Assembly: GCF_900107125.1 (NCBI RefSeq) | Contig: NZ_FNOU01000007.1 | Coordinates: 62,001 to 126,000 of the forward strand | Direction: 5' to 3' | Length of the DNA stretch: 64,000 nt | DNA from: Eubacterium barkeri | GTDB taxonomy: Bacteria; Bacillota; Clostridia; Eubacteriales; Eubacteriaceae | Shown here: one piece after another, positions 18,156 to 27,516 of the stretch | Position numbering within the stretch: the stretch's first letter is position 1 | Layout of the letters: each line of letters begins with the position of its first letter | Notes under the pieces: generated by a model | Database searches by the model: none | What the model was told of the DNA's origin: nothing | The model's input: only the letters and a program-made list of their open reading frames with translations | Position numbers and translations under genes: made by a program

Positions 18156-20369
18156 CTAAATGGTCACCGGGGGATCAATTTCAATGGATATCCGGGCGCT
18201 CAGACGCTCGATGCCGCCATTCTGAATGATTCCCCGCATCATACCCTGGAAATGCTCCAGAGTCCTTAACTTAAGTAACAGCTTATATTTGATTTCTCCA
18301 CTGCCAGGCTGACGCCCGGCCAGAGTTGGTTCAAACAGGGTGTACCCTTGGGTTTCCTGGTCCCCCAGGGCCTCCTTAAGGGTCTTTCCCAGGGTCAGGG
18401 CATCTGCCCTGGCCATCCGGTCATCCGGTGCCATCACCCCAAAGACAGCCAGATGTCCTGCGGGTGGATATCCCAGGGCCTTGCGATAGCTAAGCTCACT
18501 GCGATAAAACACCTGGGGATTTCCGCTGGCCAAGGCCGCCACGGTTTCATTCTCTGGCTCATAGGTCTGAGCCAGGGCCATCCCCTGGGATAAGCTGAAA
18601 AACCGTGCGTAAAGCTGATAGGCATTTTCCCCTGAGGTATAGTCCCCAAAGTTCATATCGTTATCCATCAACAGGGCCGCGGCTAAATCCACAGAGCCAA
18701 AGGCAAAGCCCTTGATTAACAGGCGGGTTCCAAGGACCACATCCCACTCCCCTTTAGACAACGTCTCATTCATGGCCTTGTAGGCCTCATAATCCGGCAC
18801 CGTCCCTCCATCAATTTTAAGAATCCGCCAATGGGGATAACGCTTTCTTAAAACTGCCTCAGCCTGATCCAGTCCCAGCCCCATGGTCCGGTATCGACGG
18901 GAACCGCACCGGGGACAGCTGGCGGATTTAACCTGGGTCTTTCCACAATAGGGACAGCGCAGGGTGCCATCCTGATAGTACTTTAGGGTCACACCACAGC
19001 CTTCGCATTTTGGAATATACCCACAGTCCCGACAGAAGGTATAGGAAGCATAACCCCGGCGGTTCAGTAACAGCAGGCTTTTTTTACCAGAGGCGCTATT
19101 TTCTACCAAGGCTTTTTCCAGGGGATGGCTAATAAAATCTAAATTCCCCTGGCGTATTTCTGCCTGCATATCCACCACCATTGGCGGTTTTGCCGTCATT
19201 GATAAATCTCCAATAAACTGCCAGCGACGAGAAGCCACTGATGCATAGGCCTGTACGGATGGCAGTGCATCTCCCGCGACAAGCTGTGCTCCGGTAATTC
19301 GGGCATATTCCTCGGCTACCCTCAGCGTGTGGAACCGCGGCATGGAGGCTGCATAATAGGAACTGTCCATCTCTTCGTCAATAATAATCAACCCCAGCTG
19401 TCTATAGGGCAAAAACAATGCCGCCCGGGAGCCCATCACCACCTGGATAGACTCACCGCGTACCGCTTCGTACAATAAGTAACGCTCCTGTTTTTTAAGC
19501 CGGCCATGGCATATCGCACCACGGTTTCCAAAGAATTGGTAAAAATCCCTTTGATTCTCAAGGGAAAGGCCCACCTCGGGATAGAGGAGCACGGCCTGTT
19601 TCCCTGTCTTAAGACAATCCGCAATGAGCTTCGTATAAAGGGCAAACCGGGATTTTTTATTTTTTAAGCAAAAAAACACCGGTTTTTCCGGGGTTTCCAT
19701 CGCTCTGTATTTCAAATAGCAGGCCTTTGCCCGGCCGACCAGCCCCTCTGGGGGGGCCATCGTTTTTTCAACTCCTATATCCTCTATATCGACACAGCGC
19801 TCCCTGGCAATCACCCACCCCTTTTGGATCAGAGTCCGCCGGCTGGAAGCAATATCCCCGAGGATCTCCCGCATTTCTGACGCTGTATAGTCCCGAAACC
19901 GCAGCAAATCCATCACCCGGTTCATGTGACGGCCAGTGGTGTGTCCCTGACGTCCTGCCTCGGTGAGATGATACACTGTTTCGGTAACGGTGTAAGCCTG
20001 GTAGCCCTCCTCTACCCGCCCCTCCAACATCCGATGCTCCACCGGCACCGGCGAGACAAAGAAAGCAAGGGCTTCATAGTACAGGGAACAATAGTAGTCC
20101 CGCATCCATTGGCATAACACCAGCTGGGACGCTGTAAGCACCGGTACCTCATCAATGACCCAGCGTATGGACTTAAGGGCTCCACCGTAATGGGAGTGGT
20201 CCTTTATGGCGACGACAAAGCCCTCCAGAACCCGATCTCCATTCCCAAATCCGACGACAACCCGAACACCAGGGACTACCCCTTCAGCCAGATTCTCCGG
20301 AATGTCATAGTCATAACAGGCATCCAGACGTTTGTTTTTCTGCCGGAGGTAAACCGCTGCTACAGCCAC
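18156..20369 (-). CDS. priA: PriA-like primosomal protein N' with eroded helicase motifs
   Basis: 737 aa, full family length and in the usual place between rpoZ and def. The N-terminal 3'-DNA-binding region and the zinc insert are preserved, with eight cysteines (446, 449, 455, 458, 472, 475, 485, 488). The helicase core is not. The Walker A site (usual GVTGSGKTE) reads CLKNKKSRF (234-242), Walker B DEEH reads DEEM (331-334), GSATPS reads GDALPS (366-371), and the motif VI AGRAGR region reads SLSQGMA (592-598); motif V survives partly (GTRLLIKG, 547-554). The frame is intact with no stop or frameshift. It probably keeps DNA-binding and primosome-assembly roles without ATP-driven unwinding (inference). 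Confidence 0.9.
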   Translation of the reverse strand: MAVAAVYLRQKNKRLDACYDYDIPENLAEGVVPGVRVVVGFGNGDRVLEGFVVAIKDHSHYGGALKSIRWVIDEVPVLTASQLVLCQWMRDYYCSLYYEALAFFVSPVPVEHRMLEGRVEEGYQAYTVTETVYHLTEAGRQGHTTGRHMNRVMDLLRFRDYTASEMREILGDIASSRRTLIQKGWVIARERCVDIEDIGVEKTMAPPEGLVGRAKACYLKYRAMETPEKPVFFCLKNKKSRFALYTKLIADCLKTGKQAVLLYPEVGLSLENQRDFYQFFGNRGAICHGRLKKQERYLLYEAVRGESIQVVMGSRAALFLPYRQLGLIIIDEEMDSSYYAASMPRFHTLRVAEEYARITGAQLVAGDALPSVQAYASVASRRWQFIGDLSMTAKPPMVVDMQAEIRQGNLDFISHPLEKALVENSASGKKSLLLLNRRGYASYTFCRDCGYIPKCEGCGVTLKYYQDGTLRCPYCGKTQVKSASCPRCGSRRYRTMGLGLDQAEAVLRKRYPHWRILKIDGGTVPDYEAYKAMNETLSKGEWDVVLGTRLLIKGFAFGSVDLAAALLMDNDMNFGDYTSGENAYQLYARFFSLSQGMALAQTYEPENETVAALASGNPQVFYRSELSYRKALGYPPAGHLAVFGVMAPDDRMARADALTLGKTLKEALGDQETQGYTLFEPTLAGRQPGSGEIKYKLLLKLRTLEHFQGMMRGIIQNGGIERLSARISIEIDPPVTI

Positions 20370-20374
20370 GTGTT

Positions 20375-20686
20375 TTAGAGGCCTTCAGCCAAATCTGCCG
20401 TCGTGGGTGCACTGGCTCCGTCGTCTTCCGGGAAGACCAAGTCTACTTCAACCGCTTCGACTTCTTCAAGCTTGGTAATTTTAACCAGGTCCTCAGCGAT
20501 TTCCGCCGTTGCGATGGATACAGGATTGTCGATTTGGATTTTCACCAGGGGTTCATCCCCATCAATGATTTCTCTGGCACGTTTGGCCGTTGCCAGCACC
20601 AATTCATATTTATTATCCGCCTTTGCAATTAAATCGTTAATCGCAGGGTAACGCAATCCCTTTTTCTCTTTATTTTTATATGCCAT
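20375..20686 (-). CDS. rpoZ: DNA-directed RNA polymerase omega subunit
   Basis: 103 aa. RYPAINDLIAKADNKYELVLATAKRAREI is the conserved N-terminal omega fold (quoted in parts: RYPAINDLIAKADNKYELVL, ATAKRAREI). The C-terminal half is acidic and extended. It is 3 nt after gmk and 5 nt before priA. Stabilises the beta' subunit. Confidence 0.93.
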   Translation of the reverse strand: MAYKNKEKKGLRYPAINDLIAKADNKYELVLATAKRAREIIDGDEPLVKIQIDNPVSIATAEIAEDLVKITKLEEVEAVEVDLVFPEDDGASAPTTADLAEGL

Positions 20687-20689
20687 CTG

Positions 20690-21328
20690 TTACCTCCCTA
20701 AAATTTCTACTACTTTATTCTTCAGACGCTCCGTCCGGCATTTTTCTGCCGTAATAATCGCCTCTACCTGTTTCGCCGCCACATCCTTATCCTGGTTAAT
20801 GACGATGTAGCTGTAGTCGTCGGCATTACTCATTTCATCGTGGGCACATTGCAGGCGAAGGGCCATCTGCTCTTCGCTCTCTGTCCCCCGCATCTCAATC
20901 CGTCGCCGCAGCTCCTTCATGGATGGTGGTGCAATAAAGATATAAATGCCTTCCTTATTGTTCTGGCGGACCTTGGCCGCCCCCTGGATGTCAATCTCTA
21001 ATATAACATCATAACCCGAATTGAGTAGATTTTCAACAAATTCTTTGGGGGTCCCATAGTAATTTCCATAAACCTGGGCGTATTCCAGATATTTCCCCTC
21101 CCGGATGCCTGTTTCAAAGCTTGCCTTATCAACAAAGAAGTAATCCACACCGTCCTTTTCATAATTTCGGGGTTCCCGGGTGGTTTCTGAAATTGACATA
21201 CGGATATCGGGCTGGTCATCCCTTACAATGCGACATACCGTTCCCTTCCCTGCACAGGACGGTCCGGAAATGACGATTAAAATTCCCCGTTCCTTTTCAA
21301 AAAAATCCATTTCATCTTTTTGGGTCAT
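20690..21328 (-). CDS. gmk: Guanylate kinase
   Basis: About 212 aa. P-loop ISGPSCAGKGTVCR, GMP-binding SISETTREPRNYEKDGVDYFF, EIDIQGAAKVR and the lid IFIAPPSMKELRRR. Phosphorylates GMP to GDP. AGGAG lies 4 nt before a GTG (21334) and 10 nt before the ATG at 21328; either may be used. Coupled to rpoZ. Confidence 0.94.
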   Translation of the reverse strand: MTQKDEMDFFEKERGILIVISGPSCAGKGTVCRIVRDDQPDIRMSISETTREPRNYEKDGVDYFFVDKASFETGIREGKYLEYAQVYGNYYGTPKEFVENLLNSGYDVILEIDIQGAAKVRQNNKEGIYIFIAPPSMKELRRRIEMRGTESEEQMALRLQCAHDEMSNADDYSYIVINQDKDVAAKQVEAIITAEKCRTERLKNKVVEILGR

Positions 21329-21369
21329 CAACACTTGTCTCCTATCATTTGAACTTAAACCTACAGCCT

Positions 21370-22251
21370 TTATTCGATATTTTGTACCTGCTCACGAATT
21401 TTTTCAATCTCACTTTTAATGTCCACCACCATGCCCGCAATATCCACATCGTTTACCTTCGAGCCGATGGTGTTAATCTCACGGTTAATTTCCTGGATTA
21501 GGAAATCCAACTTCCGGCCGATGGGCTCCTGGGTTTCTTCCAGAATAACGGACAGACGTTCCATATGGGTGTGGAGCCGTGTCAGCTCCTCATCGATGGC
21601 CAATCGATCGGCCATGATAGCCACTTCAGATAATAGGCGCTGCTCGTCTGGCTCAACACTCTGGGTGTAGTCTGCCACCCGCTGATGGAGATTTTCGGCA
21701 TAAGCGGCCAGCATCTGGGGTGCCTTTTCCTGGATGGCTTCAATCCGTTGGTTGATGGTCACGCATCGCCCCTGGATATCGGTCTTCATGGCAGCTCCCT
21801 CCCGGAGCCGGCTGGCATCCACCTGGCTCAGTGCCCCCTGGAGAACCGGCTTCAGGCCAAGCCATTTTTCATGGTCATCCCCGGGTGTTTCTTCAAGCTC
21901 GATCACATCCGGAAATTTTGCAACCAAAGCCAGGTCAATTTCATCACTGATCATGGAATCCAGATTTTTAATGGCATTTAACACCTGAATATAACCCATG
22001 GCCAGCTCCCGATTAAAAACGATACGCTTATTTTGGGCATCCAGCTCTTTATATTTAATGAACACCTCAATCCGTCCCCGGGCAATGGTTTCACTAATGG
22101 TCTCCCGAATATTCGCCTCATTCCCCCCTAACATCCGGGGAATCTTTAGAAAAAAGTCCCGATAACGGTGATTCACCGTTTTGATCTCTACCGAAATTTC
22201 CACTGATTCATCACGATAATCCTGTCGGCCGAAGCCCGTCATACTTTTCAT
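21370..22251 (-). CDS. YicC/YloC-family endoribonuclease
   Basis: 293 aa. Starts with the family signature MKSMTGFGRQD and ends with GSKVNDVDIAGMVVDIKSEI and EKIREQVQNIE, the conserved C-terminus. ATG 22251 has GGGAGA about 7 nt upstream and follows the dapF stop by 17 nt; the longer frame to 22272 overlaps dapF. E. coli YicC is reported as an RNA-cleaving enzyme; the precise substrate is unknown. It leads the gmk-rpoZ-priA run. The small remA/DUF370 gene often found between yloC and gmk is absent. Confidence 0.92.
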   Translation of the reverse strand: MKSMTGFGRQDYRDESVEISVEIKTVNHRYRDFFLKIPRMLGGNEANIRETISETIARGRIEVFIKYKELDAQNKRIVFNRELAMGYIQVLNAIKNLDSMISDEIDLALVAKFPDVIELEETPGDDHEKWLGLKPVLQGALSQVDASRLREGAAMKTDIQGRCVTINQRIEAIQEKAPQMLAAYAENLHQRVADYTQSVEPDEQRLLSEVAIMADRLAIDEELTRLHTHMERLSVILEETQEPIGRKLDFLIQEINREINTIGSKVNDVDIAGMVVDIKSEIEKIREQVQNIE

Positions 22252-22268
22252 AGTGATTCTCCCAACTT

Positions 22269-23099
22269 TCAAATCTCGATTTCGCCTGTAAATACCGTTG
22301 TTGCCGGGCCCCTCATGGTCACCCGGCCATCCTCTACAGCAATGGTGAGCCGACCTCCGGATAAGGTGGCCTCCACCACATCCTCCACCAGCCCCAGGCG
22401 GCCCAGAACCGCCACGGCGGAGCAGGTTCCTGTCCCACAGGCCAGGGTCCGTCCAGCACCACGCTCCCAGGTATCCATTCGAATGTGCCTTCCATCAATG
22501 ACCTGGGCAAAGCTGATATTACATTTTTCCGGAAACATTTCGTGGTTTTCAAAATATGCCCCCAATTCCTCCAGAGGACATTGGCTAAGATTCTCCACCA
22601 ATACGGTCATATGGGGATTTCCCATGGAGGCACAGCCGTAGGTATAGCATACATCGCCGTAGCTTATTTGCTCCCCAAGGACCTCCTTGGTTTTGGCAAT
22701 AACCGGGATATGCGCCGCTTTAAAATCCACCCTTCCCATATCCACCCGAACCTGGGAAGCCCCTTTGTCTCCGGGCTCTACCTCTACCACAATTTTACCT
22801 GCCCGGGTTTCCACCGCAATGGGACCACCGTGGGCCACAATGCCCTGGTCGACCACATACTTGGCCAGACAACGAACCCCGTTGCCGCACATTTCAGCTG
22901 TTGAGCCGTCACTATTGTAATAATTCATAAATACTTCCTGGGTGGCCGAGGATTCCACCAAAATCAAGCCATCTGCACCAATTCCAAAATGCCGATCGCA
23001 CAGCCCGGCGATTTCATCCGGGGTCAGATGAAGCATCCCCTCCGTATTATCAATCATTACAAAATCATTGCCCGTACCCTGCATCTTTGTAAATTCCAT
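22269..23099 (-). CDS. dapF: Diaminopimelate epimerase
   Basis: 276 aa. N-terminal TKMQGTGNDFVMID; two catalytic-cysteine motifs, EMCGNGVRC and LACGTGTCSAVA. Converts LL- to meso-diaminopimelate for lysine and peptidoglycan. First gene of the minus-strand run that continues to rsmB; a divergent promoter region separates it from rqcH. Confidence 0.96.
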   Translation of the reverse strand: MEFTKMQGTGNDFVMIDNTEGMLHLTPDEIAGLCDRHFGIGADGLILVESSATQEVFMNYYNSDGSTAEMCGNGVRCLAKYVVDQGIVAHGGPIAVETRAGKIVVEVEPGDKGASQVRVDMGRVDFKAAHIPVIAKTKEVLGEQISYGDVCYTYGCASMGNPHMTVLVENLSQCPLEELGAYFENHEMFPEKCNISFAQVIDGRHIRMDTWERGAGRTLACGTGTCSAVAVLGRLGLVEDVVEATLSGGRLTIAVEDGRVTMRGPATTVFTGEIEI

Positions 23100-23152
23100 T
23101 TTAAAGCCTAACTTCCCAATTTAAATTTATATTTAATCATATCGAAAATGCG

Positions 23153-23180
23153 TTGAAATTTCAAGAAGAAATGCTAGAAT
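23153..23180 (+). promoter_or_regulatory. Candidate promoter for rqcH
   Basis: TTGAAA (23153-23158), a 16-bp spacer and TAGAAT (23175-23180), about 30 nt before the start codon. Good -35, acceptable -10. Confidence 0.55.
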
Positions 23181-23210
23181 TAAATTATTATTGATTAGAA
23201 AGGACCAAAC

Positions 23211-24992
23211 ATGGCATTTGACGGTATTACAACCCACCATTTAATAAAGGAACTGCGCAGCGACATTGTCGATGGACGCATCCGAAAAATCTATCAGCCC
23301 GAGGCCGATGAAATTCGGCTCACCATTAATAAAGGCCGGGACAATTACAACCTTCTGCTCTCAGCCAATGCCAATAATCCCCGGGTCTACCTCACAGAAA
23401 AGCCAAAGGGCAACCCCAATACCCCTCCGGGATTCTGTATGGTGCTCCGTAAATACATTTTAAACGGAATGATTCTGGACATCCGCCAGCACCAAAGCGA
23501 TCGGGTGATGGAATTTCACATCGCCTGTAAAAACGAATTTGGAGACACGGTGGTTCGCTGCCTCTTGGTGGAAATCATGGGACGCAACAGCAATATCATC
23601 CTTACCGATGGCCCTGCCGATGGTTTGGAAACACCCCCGACCATTATGGACTCACTGAAAAAAGTCGGCTCCTCCTCCAACCGTTACCGCCAGATTTTAC
23701 CTGGCCGTCCCTACATCTTCCCCCCGGAAAGTGGCCGGCGAAATTTCTTCACCCTAACCGAAGAAGCTTATGTCCAAATGACGGCGGATGAAGGGGCGGT
23801 CCCCCTTAGCAAGCTCTTTGTCCAGGGGTTTTTAGGCGTCAGCCCCATTCTGGCAAGGGAAATCTGCTTTCGGGCCGGTGTACCGGATACCGCTTCTTTT
23901 TCGGATTTAAGCACGAAACAGATAAAATTCCTGTGGCAGTCCTTCTCCGATATCCGGGGGGAGATCCAAACCGGCCCCCTCCCCACTTTGTACACCTTCC
24001 ATCGGGATATCCTGGATTTTTCTACGGTGAATCTCCATCATTTAGTAGACACCGATGAGGCGCACTACCCCAAGGTATCCGCCATGCTGGAAGATTTTTA
24101 TTATCTAAAGGATAAAAAAATCCGTTTTACAGCCCGCAGTGCCAATTTAAAGCATCAGCTGGGAACCCTTTATAAAAAGAGTGCCAAGAAATTACAAAAC
24201 CTCAGGCAGGATATGCAGCGCTCCCATAGCGATGAAAAAAGCAAACTTTTCGGAGATTTAGTGACCGCCAATATCTATCAGATAGAGCGGGGCATGAAAA
24301 GCATCACCGTGCCTGACTACAATGACCCCGAAATGGGGGAAGTTACCATTCCTCTAAAGGTAAATGAAACTCCTTCCCAAAATGCCCAGCGGTTCTATAA
24401 AAAATACAATAAGGCCAAACGAGCTCAAATCCAGCTGGCAGATCAAATCGCCATCACCGAGGAACAAACCTATTATCTGGACAGTCTCCTCAATGCTCTG
24501 GAGCAATGCACAGAGCTAGCGGAGTTGGATGAAATCCGCCACGAATTTGCTCAATCGGAATTTGCTAAGAAAAACCCCAATCAAAAAAAGGCCGCCAAGC
24601 GGCCGGAAGCCTCCAAACCCATGCATTATCTTTCCTCCGAGGGCTTCCACATCTATGTGGGTAAAAATAATTATCAAAACGACTATATCTCCACCCGTCT
24701 GGGTGTGGATGAGGACTGCTGGCTCCATGTCAAGGATATCCCCGGTTCCCATGTGTTAGTCGTCGCCGACGGACGCTTTATTACCGAAGTCACCCTCCTG
24801 GAAGCCGGCATGCTGGCTGCCTGGTACAGCAAAGCCCGGAATTCCGAGAATGTCCCCGTGGACTACCTGGAATTCAAATTCCTTAAAAAGCCCAATAAAT
24901 CCAAACCCGGCATGGTCATCTTCACAGACCAGAACACCATGTATGTCACCCCGAAGCGGGAAGCAATCCTAAGCCTCACCATCATCGACTAA
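23211..24992 (+). CDS. rqcH: NFACT-family ribosome quality control protein (RqcH / fibronectin-binding A type)
   Basis: 593 aa. N-terminal NFACT-N domain (MAFDGITTHHLIKEL, LVEIMGRNSNIILTD), a middle helix-hairpin-helix and coiled coil (about 290-430), and a C-terminal NFACT-R domain (ISTRLGVDEDCWLHVKDIPG, SHVLV). In Bacillus RqcH binds stalled 50S subunits and adds alanine tails. AAAGGA lies 7 nt before the ATG. It converges on the pseudouridine synthase gene with abutting stops. Confidence 0.93.
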   Translation: MAFDGITTHHLIKELRSDIVDGRIRKIYQPEADEIRLTINKGRDNYNLLLSANANNPRVYLTEKPKGNPNTPPGFCMVLRKYILNGMILDIRQHQSDRVMEFHIACKNEFGDTVVRCLLVEIMGRNSNIILTDGPADGLETPPTIMDSLKKVGSSSNRYRQILPGRPYIFPPESGRRNFFTLTEEAYVQMTADEGAVPLSKLFVQGFLGVSPILAREICFRAGVPDTASFSDLSTKQIKFLWQSFSDIRGEIQTGPLPTLYTFHRDILDFSTVNLHHLVDTDEAHYPKVSAMLEDFYYLKDKKIRFTARSANLKHQLGTLYKKSAKKLQNLRQDMQRSHSDEKSKLFGDLVTANIYQIERGMKSITVPDYNDPEMGEVTIPLKVNETPSQNAQRFYKKYNKAKRAQIQLADQIAITEEQTYYLDSLLNALEQCTELAELDEIRHEFAQSEFAKKNPNQKKAAKRPEASKPMHYLSSEGFHIYVGKNNYQNDYISTRLGVDEDCWLHVKDIPGSHVLVVADGRFITEVTLLEAGMLAAWYSKARNSENVPVDYLEFKFLKKPNKSKPGMVIFTDQNTMYVTPKREAILSLTIID

Positions 24993-25925
24993 CTACGGGG
25001 CGACATCCAGCCCCTTCAAAATCTTCTCAAAATACTCCGGTAGAGGGGCCCGAAATTCCATGTATTCCCCGGTCCGGGGATGGGTAAAGCCCAACAGCTC
25101 CGCATGGAGACATTGACCCTGGGTTTTAAAGGGATTCCCCTTATCCCCCCTGTACAGGGTGTCCCCGGCGATGGGGTGACCAATGGCCTGCATATGCACC
25201 CGAATCTGATGGGTTCGTCCCGTTTCCAGGCGGAAGGTCATTAAGGTATAATTTTTAGCCGGGAAGCGTGCCATCACCTCAAAATGGGTAATGGCCTCCT
25301 TCCCCTTATCCCTTTCCTTTACCACAGCCATCCGCACCCGATCCACAGGGTGCCTGGCGATGGGCATATCCACCGTTCCCCGTTCCTCCTTGATGATTCC
25401 CTTGACCAAGGCCCGGTACTGTCTCGTGATGGTATGGTCCTTTAGCTGGGCAGACAGGCTTCTATGGGCCAAATCATTCTTTGCTACCATAAGGAGTCCC
25501 GAGGTATCCTTATCGATGCGGTGGATGATCCCCGGACGGTTGACGCCGTTAATCCCCGATAAATCCGTGGTATGGTACATCAAAGCGTTCACCAGGGTTC
25601 CGGTATAATTTCCCGGTGCCGGATGGACCACCATTCCCTTAGGCTTGTTTACCACCAGGACATCCCTATCCTCATAGACGATATCCAGGGGAATATCCTC
25701 TGCTTCCACGGTATAGGCCACAGGCTCCGGAATCTTTACACGAAGGACCTCCCCCCCCTTGATTTTATAGCTTGGCTTTCGCACCGCACCGTCTACCGTC
25801 ACGCCGCCTTCTCCGATGATTTTTTTAATATATTCCCGGGATCTCTCTGGGAGGGCCGCTGCACAGGCTGCATCCAAACGCAGCCCAATGTGCTCCTCTG
25901 TCATACACAAGCTATACTCTTCCAT
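24993..25925 (-). CDS. RluD-family 23S rRNA pseudouridine synthase
   Basis: 310 aa. N-terminal S4 RNA-binding domain (LPERSREYIKKIIGEGGVTV), then the catalytic motif GIIHRIDKDTSGLLMVAKN with the nucleophilic Asp, and the C-terminal RLETGRTHQIRVHM. The paralogue group (RluD, RluC, YlyB) cannot be separated by eye; the position near ylmH and sepF is usual for YlyB/RluD in Firmicutes. 11 nt after ylmH. Confidence 0.93.
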   Translation of the reverse strand: MEEYSLCMTEEHIGLRLDAACAAALPERSREYIKKIIGEGGVTVDGAVRKPSYKIKGGEVLRVKIPEPVAYTVEAEDIPLDIVYEDRDVLVVNKPKGMVVHPAPGNYTGTLVNALMYHTTDLSGINGVNRPGIIHRIDKDTSGLLMVAKNDLAHRSLSAQLKDHTITRQYRALVKGIIKEERGTVDMPIARHPVDRVRMAVVKERDKGKEAITHFEVMARFPAKNYTLMTFRLETGRTHQIRVHMQAIGHPIAGDTLYRGDKGNPFKTQGQCLHAELLGFTHPRTGEYMEFRAPLPEYFEKILKGLDVAP

Positions 25926-25936
25926 GGTTCGCTCCT

Positions 25937-26686
25937 CTAAATATATTTTTCAATCACCAGACGGGTGTTCCCTTTTTTAGTCATTCCACCGATTTCGGCA
26001 ATTCGGGCCTTCCCCTTTCCCCGCAGGGCAAGGATATCCCCCACCTTGATTTGAAAATCATTCTTTGTGGTTTCTTCGTAGTTGACCCGTAGCCGCCGCT
26101 GCTTAATATAGGTGAGGGCATCCTGTCTGGAGAATCCCCAAATCTTACCGATGATTCCATCCACCCGAAGGGAAGAAACCACTAAATCCAAGGATTTAAA
26201 CTGAAGGGCATAGGAACGGATTTCCTCTGGTCCCCGGTATTTAACCATTATGGTGCGTCCCTTCATTTTATTGAGGTTTTGCTCAAAAAAGGGCTTCATC
26301 CGTGCGGCAAAGATAATCTGTACCTCATCCTCCCCCACATGGATATCCCCCAGGCATTCCCGGGTGATCCCCATAGCCATCAGCTCTCCCAGGACATTTC
26401 GATGATCCATGGGGAAATTTTTCTGGAAAGCGGCGGCCATTAAAGGCCATTCCAGGGCCTCCCCATCACAATATTCGGGATAAATGCAAAGCATCTGACG
26501 CGCTGCATCTTCCATCCCTCCCCAAAAGGCGTAGGGCTCTCCCCTCCCCTTGAGCAACCGCCCAATTTTCGACTGCATGGCTTCATCACAAAAATCGAAA
26601 AAACGAGGCTCATAATTGCGCTCGCAGGCATCCGCTACCCGGGCTAAGAATATTTCCTCTTTTTTATCCTTCACACGTTCCTCCAC
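25937..26686 (-). CDS. ylmH: YlmH-type S4-domain RNA-binding protein
   Basis: 249 aa. C-terminal S4 domain (SRQDALTYIKQRRLRVNYEE, then VGDILALRGKGKARI) after an N-terminal region with RFFDFCDEAMQSKIG. Family knowledge: associated with the division gene cluster (ylmD-H, sepF, divIVA) and with rescue of stalled ribosomes. It is separated from yggT by a strong terminator, so it may have its own promoter or rely on readthrough. divIVA is not present downstream. Confidence 0.9.
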   Translation of the reverse strand: MEERVKDKKEEIFLARVADACERNYEPRFFDFCDEAMQSKIGRLLKGRGEPYAFWGGMEDAARQMLCIYPEYCDGEALEWPLMAAAFQKNFPMDHRNVLGELMAMGITRECLGDIHVGEDEVQIIFAARMKPFFEQNLNKMKGRTIMVKYRGPEEIRSYALQFKSLDLVVSSLRVDGIIGKIWGFSRQDALTYIKQRRLRVNYEETTKNDFQIKVGDILALRGKGKARIAEIGGMTKKGNTRLVIEKYI

Positions 26687-26692
26687 TGACGC

Positions 26693-26717
26693 AAAAAACC
26701 CATCCGAAGGATGGGCA
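26693..26717 (-). terminator. Rho-independent terminator after yggT
   Basis: On the minus strand CCCATCC-TTC-GGATGGG is followed at once by TTTTTT. Perfect 7-bp GC-rich stem with a 3-nt loop. Confidence 0.9.
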
Positions 26718-26744
26718 ATGTTTTATTCGGTTAAACCACGCTTC

Positions 26745-27023
26745 TTAAAAAATCAACGTCACCACCCAGGAATACACCGGGTAGATGATAAACTCAATCA
26801 ACAAAATAGCAGCTAAACCGGAAAAATCCATGCCGCCAAAGGTCGTAAATCGGCGGAGTGGTGCCATGATGGGCTCGGTTAAGCCATAAATCACCCGCAC
26901 AATGGGGTTCTCCGGATTCGGTCTAAACCAGCTAAGCAGGCAGTTGATGCAAATCAGCGCCGTGATGATGTTGAATAAGTAGCTTCCAGCAATAAGCAGT
27001 ATTGTTCCTGCACTGGTCATCAT
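26745..27023 (-). CDS. YggT-family membrane protein
   Basis: 92 aa with two membrane segments (TILLIAGSYLFNIITALICI and ILLIEFIIYPVYSWVVTLIF) separated by the conserved SWFRPNPENPIVRVIYGLTE and PIMAPLRRF. YggT proteins neighbour sepF and yggS in most Firmicutes; function linked to envelope or osmotic stress but not defined. 3 nt after sepF. Confidence 0.92.
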   Translation of the reverse strand: MMTSAGTILLIAGSYLFNIITALICINCLLSWFRPNPENPIVRVIYGLTEPIMAPLRRFTTFGGMDFSGLAAILLIEFIIYPVYSWVVTLIF

Positions 27024-27026
27024 ATC

Positions 27027-27506
27027 CTATTCTGCATCCCAATCCAAAATCGGGGTAATGAATTCATCGTCTTCCTTTTCCATTTCGGTGGAGACAGAAA
27101 CCTGACGGGGTGCCAGAATAAAGACATTATCTGCAATTTTATTGATGGAGCCCTCCAGTGCAAAAACAGCACCGTTGAGGAAATCAAAGATTTTACGTCC
27201 ATCCTCATATTCTGTATTTTTAAGATTAACGACAACCGTCTTATTTTCTTTTATTTTATTAACAATACCTGGGGCATCATCAAAGAATTCCGGGTCTAAA
27301 ACCAGGACTTCCGGACCTCCAGCCAAACCGCCAACAGCACTTCGGGCTGGCGCACGGCGAGGGGTTCCTGCTGCGGCTTCGTGGGTTTCTTCCACACCAG
27401 CGGCATCATCCTCTTCGTAGTAATCTTCTTCGTAGGTGCCGTCTTCATCCATGTCCATTCCAAAAACCTTGATAATCTTATCCTTAAATGTTTTATCGTT
27501 TGCCAT
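27027..27506 (-). CDS. sepF: Cell division protein SepF
   Basis: 159 aa. N-terminal membrane-associating helix, an acidic/Ala-Arg-rich linker (about 18-60) and the C-terminal SepF core (NLKNTEYEDGRKIFDFLNGA, VFALEGSINKIADNVFILAP). SepF anchors FtsZ to the membrane and bundles it. In the standard yggS-sepF-yggT order, 10 nt after yggS. Confidence 0.94.
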   Translation of the reverse strand: MANDKTFKDKIIKVFGMDMDEDGTYEEDYYEEDDAAGVEETHEAAAGTPRRAPARSAVGGLAGGPEVLVLDPEFFDDAPGIVNKIKENKTVVVNLKNTEYEDGRKIFDFLNGAVFALEGSINKIADNVFILAPRQVSVSTEMEKEDDEFITPILDWDAE

Positions 27507-27516
27507 GCTCTCTCTC

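Noticed and set aside
14676..23099. A frameshift or assembly error as the cause of the odd PriA motifs
   Set aside because: Conserved text lies immediately on both sides of each altered motif in the same frame, so the changes are substitutions.
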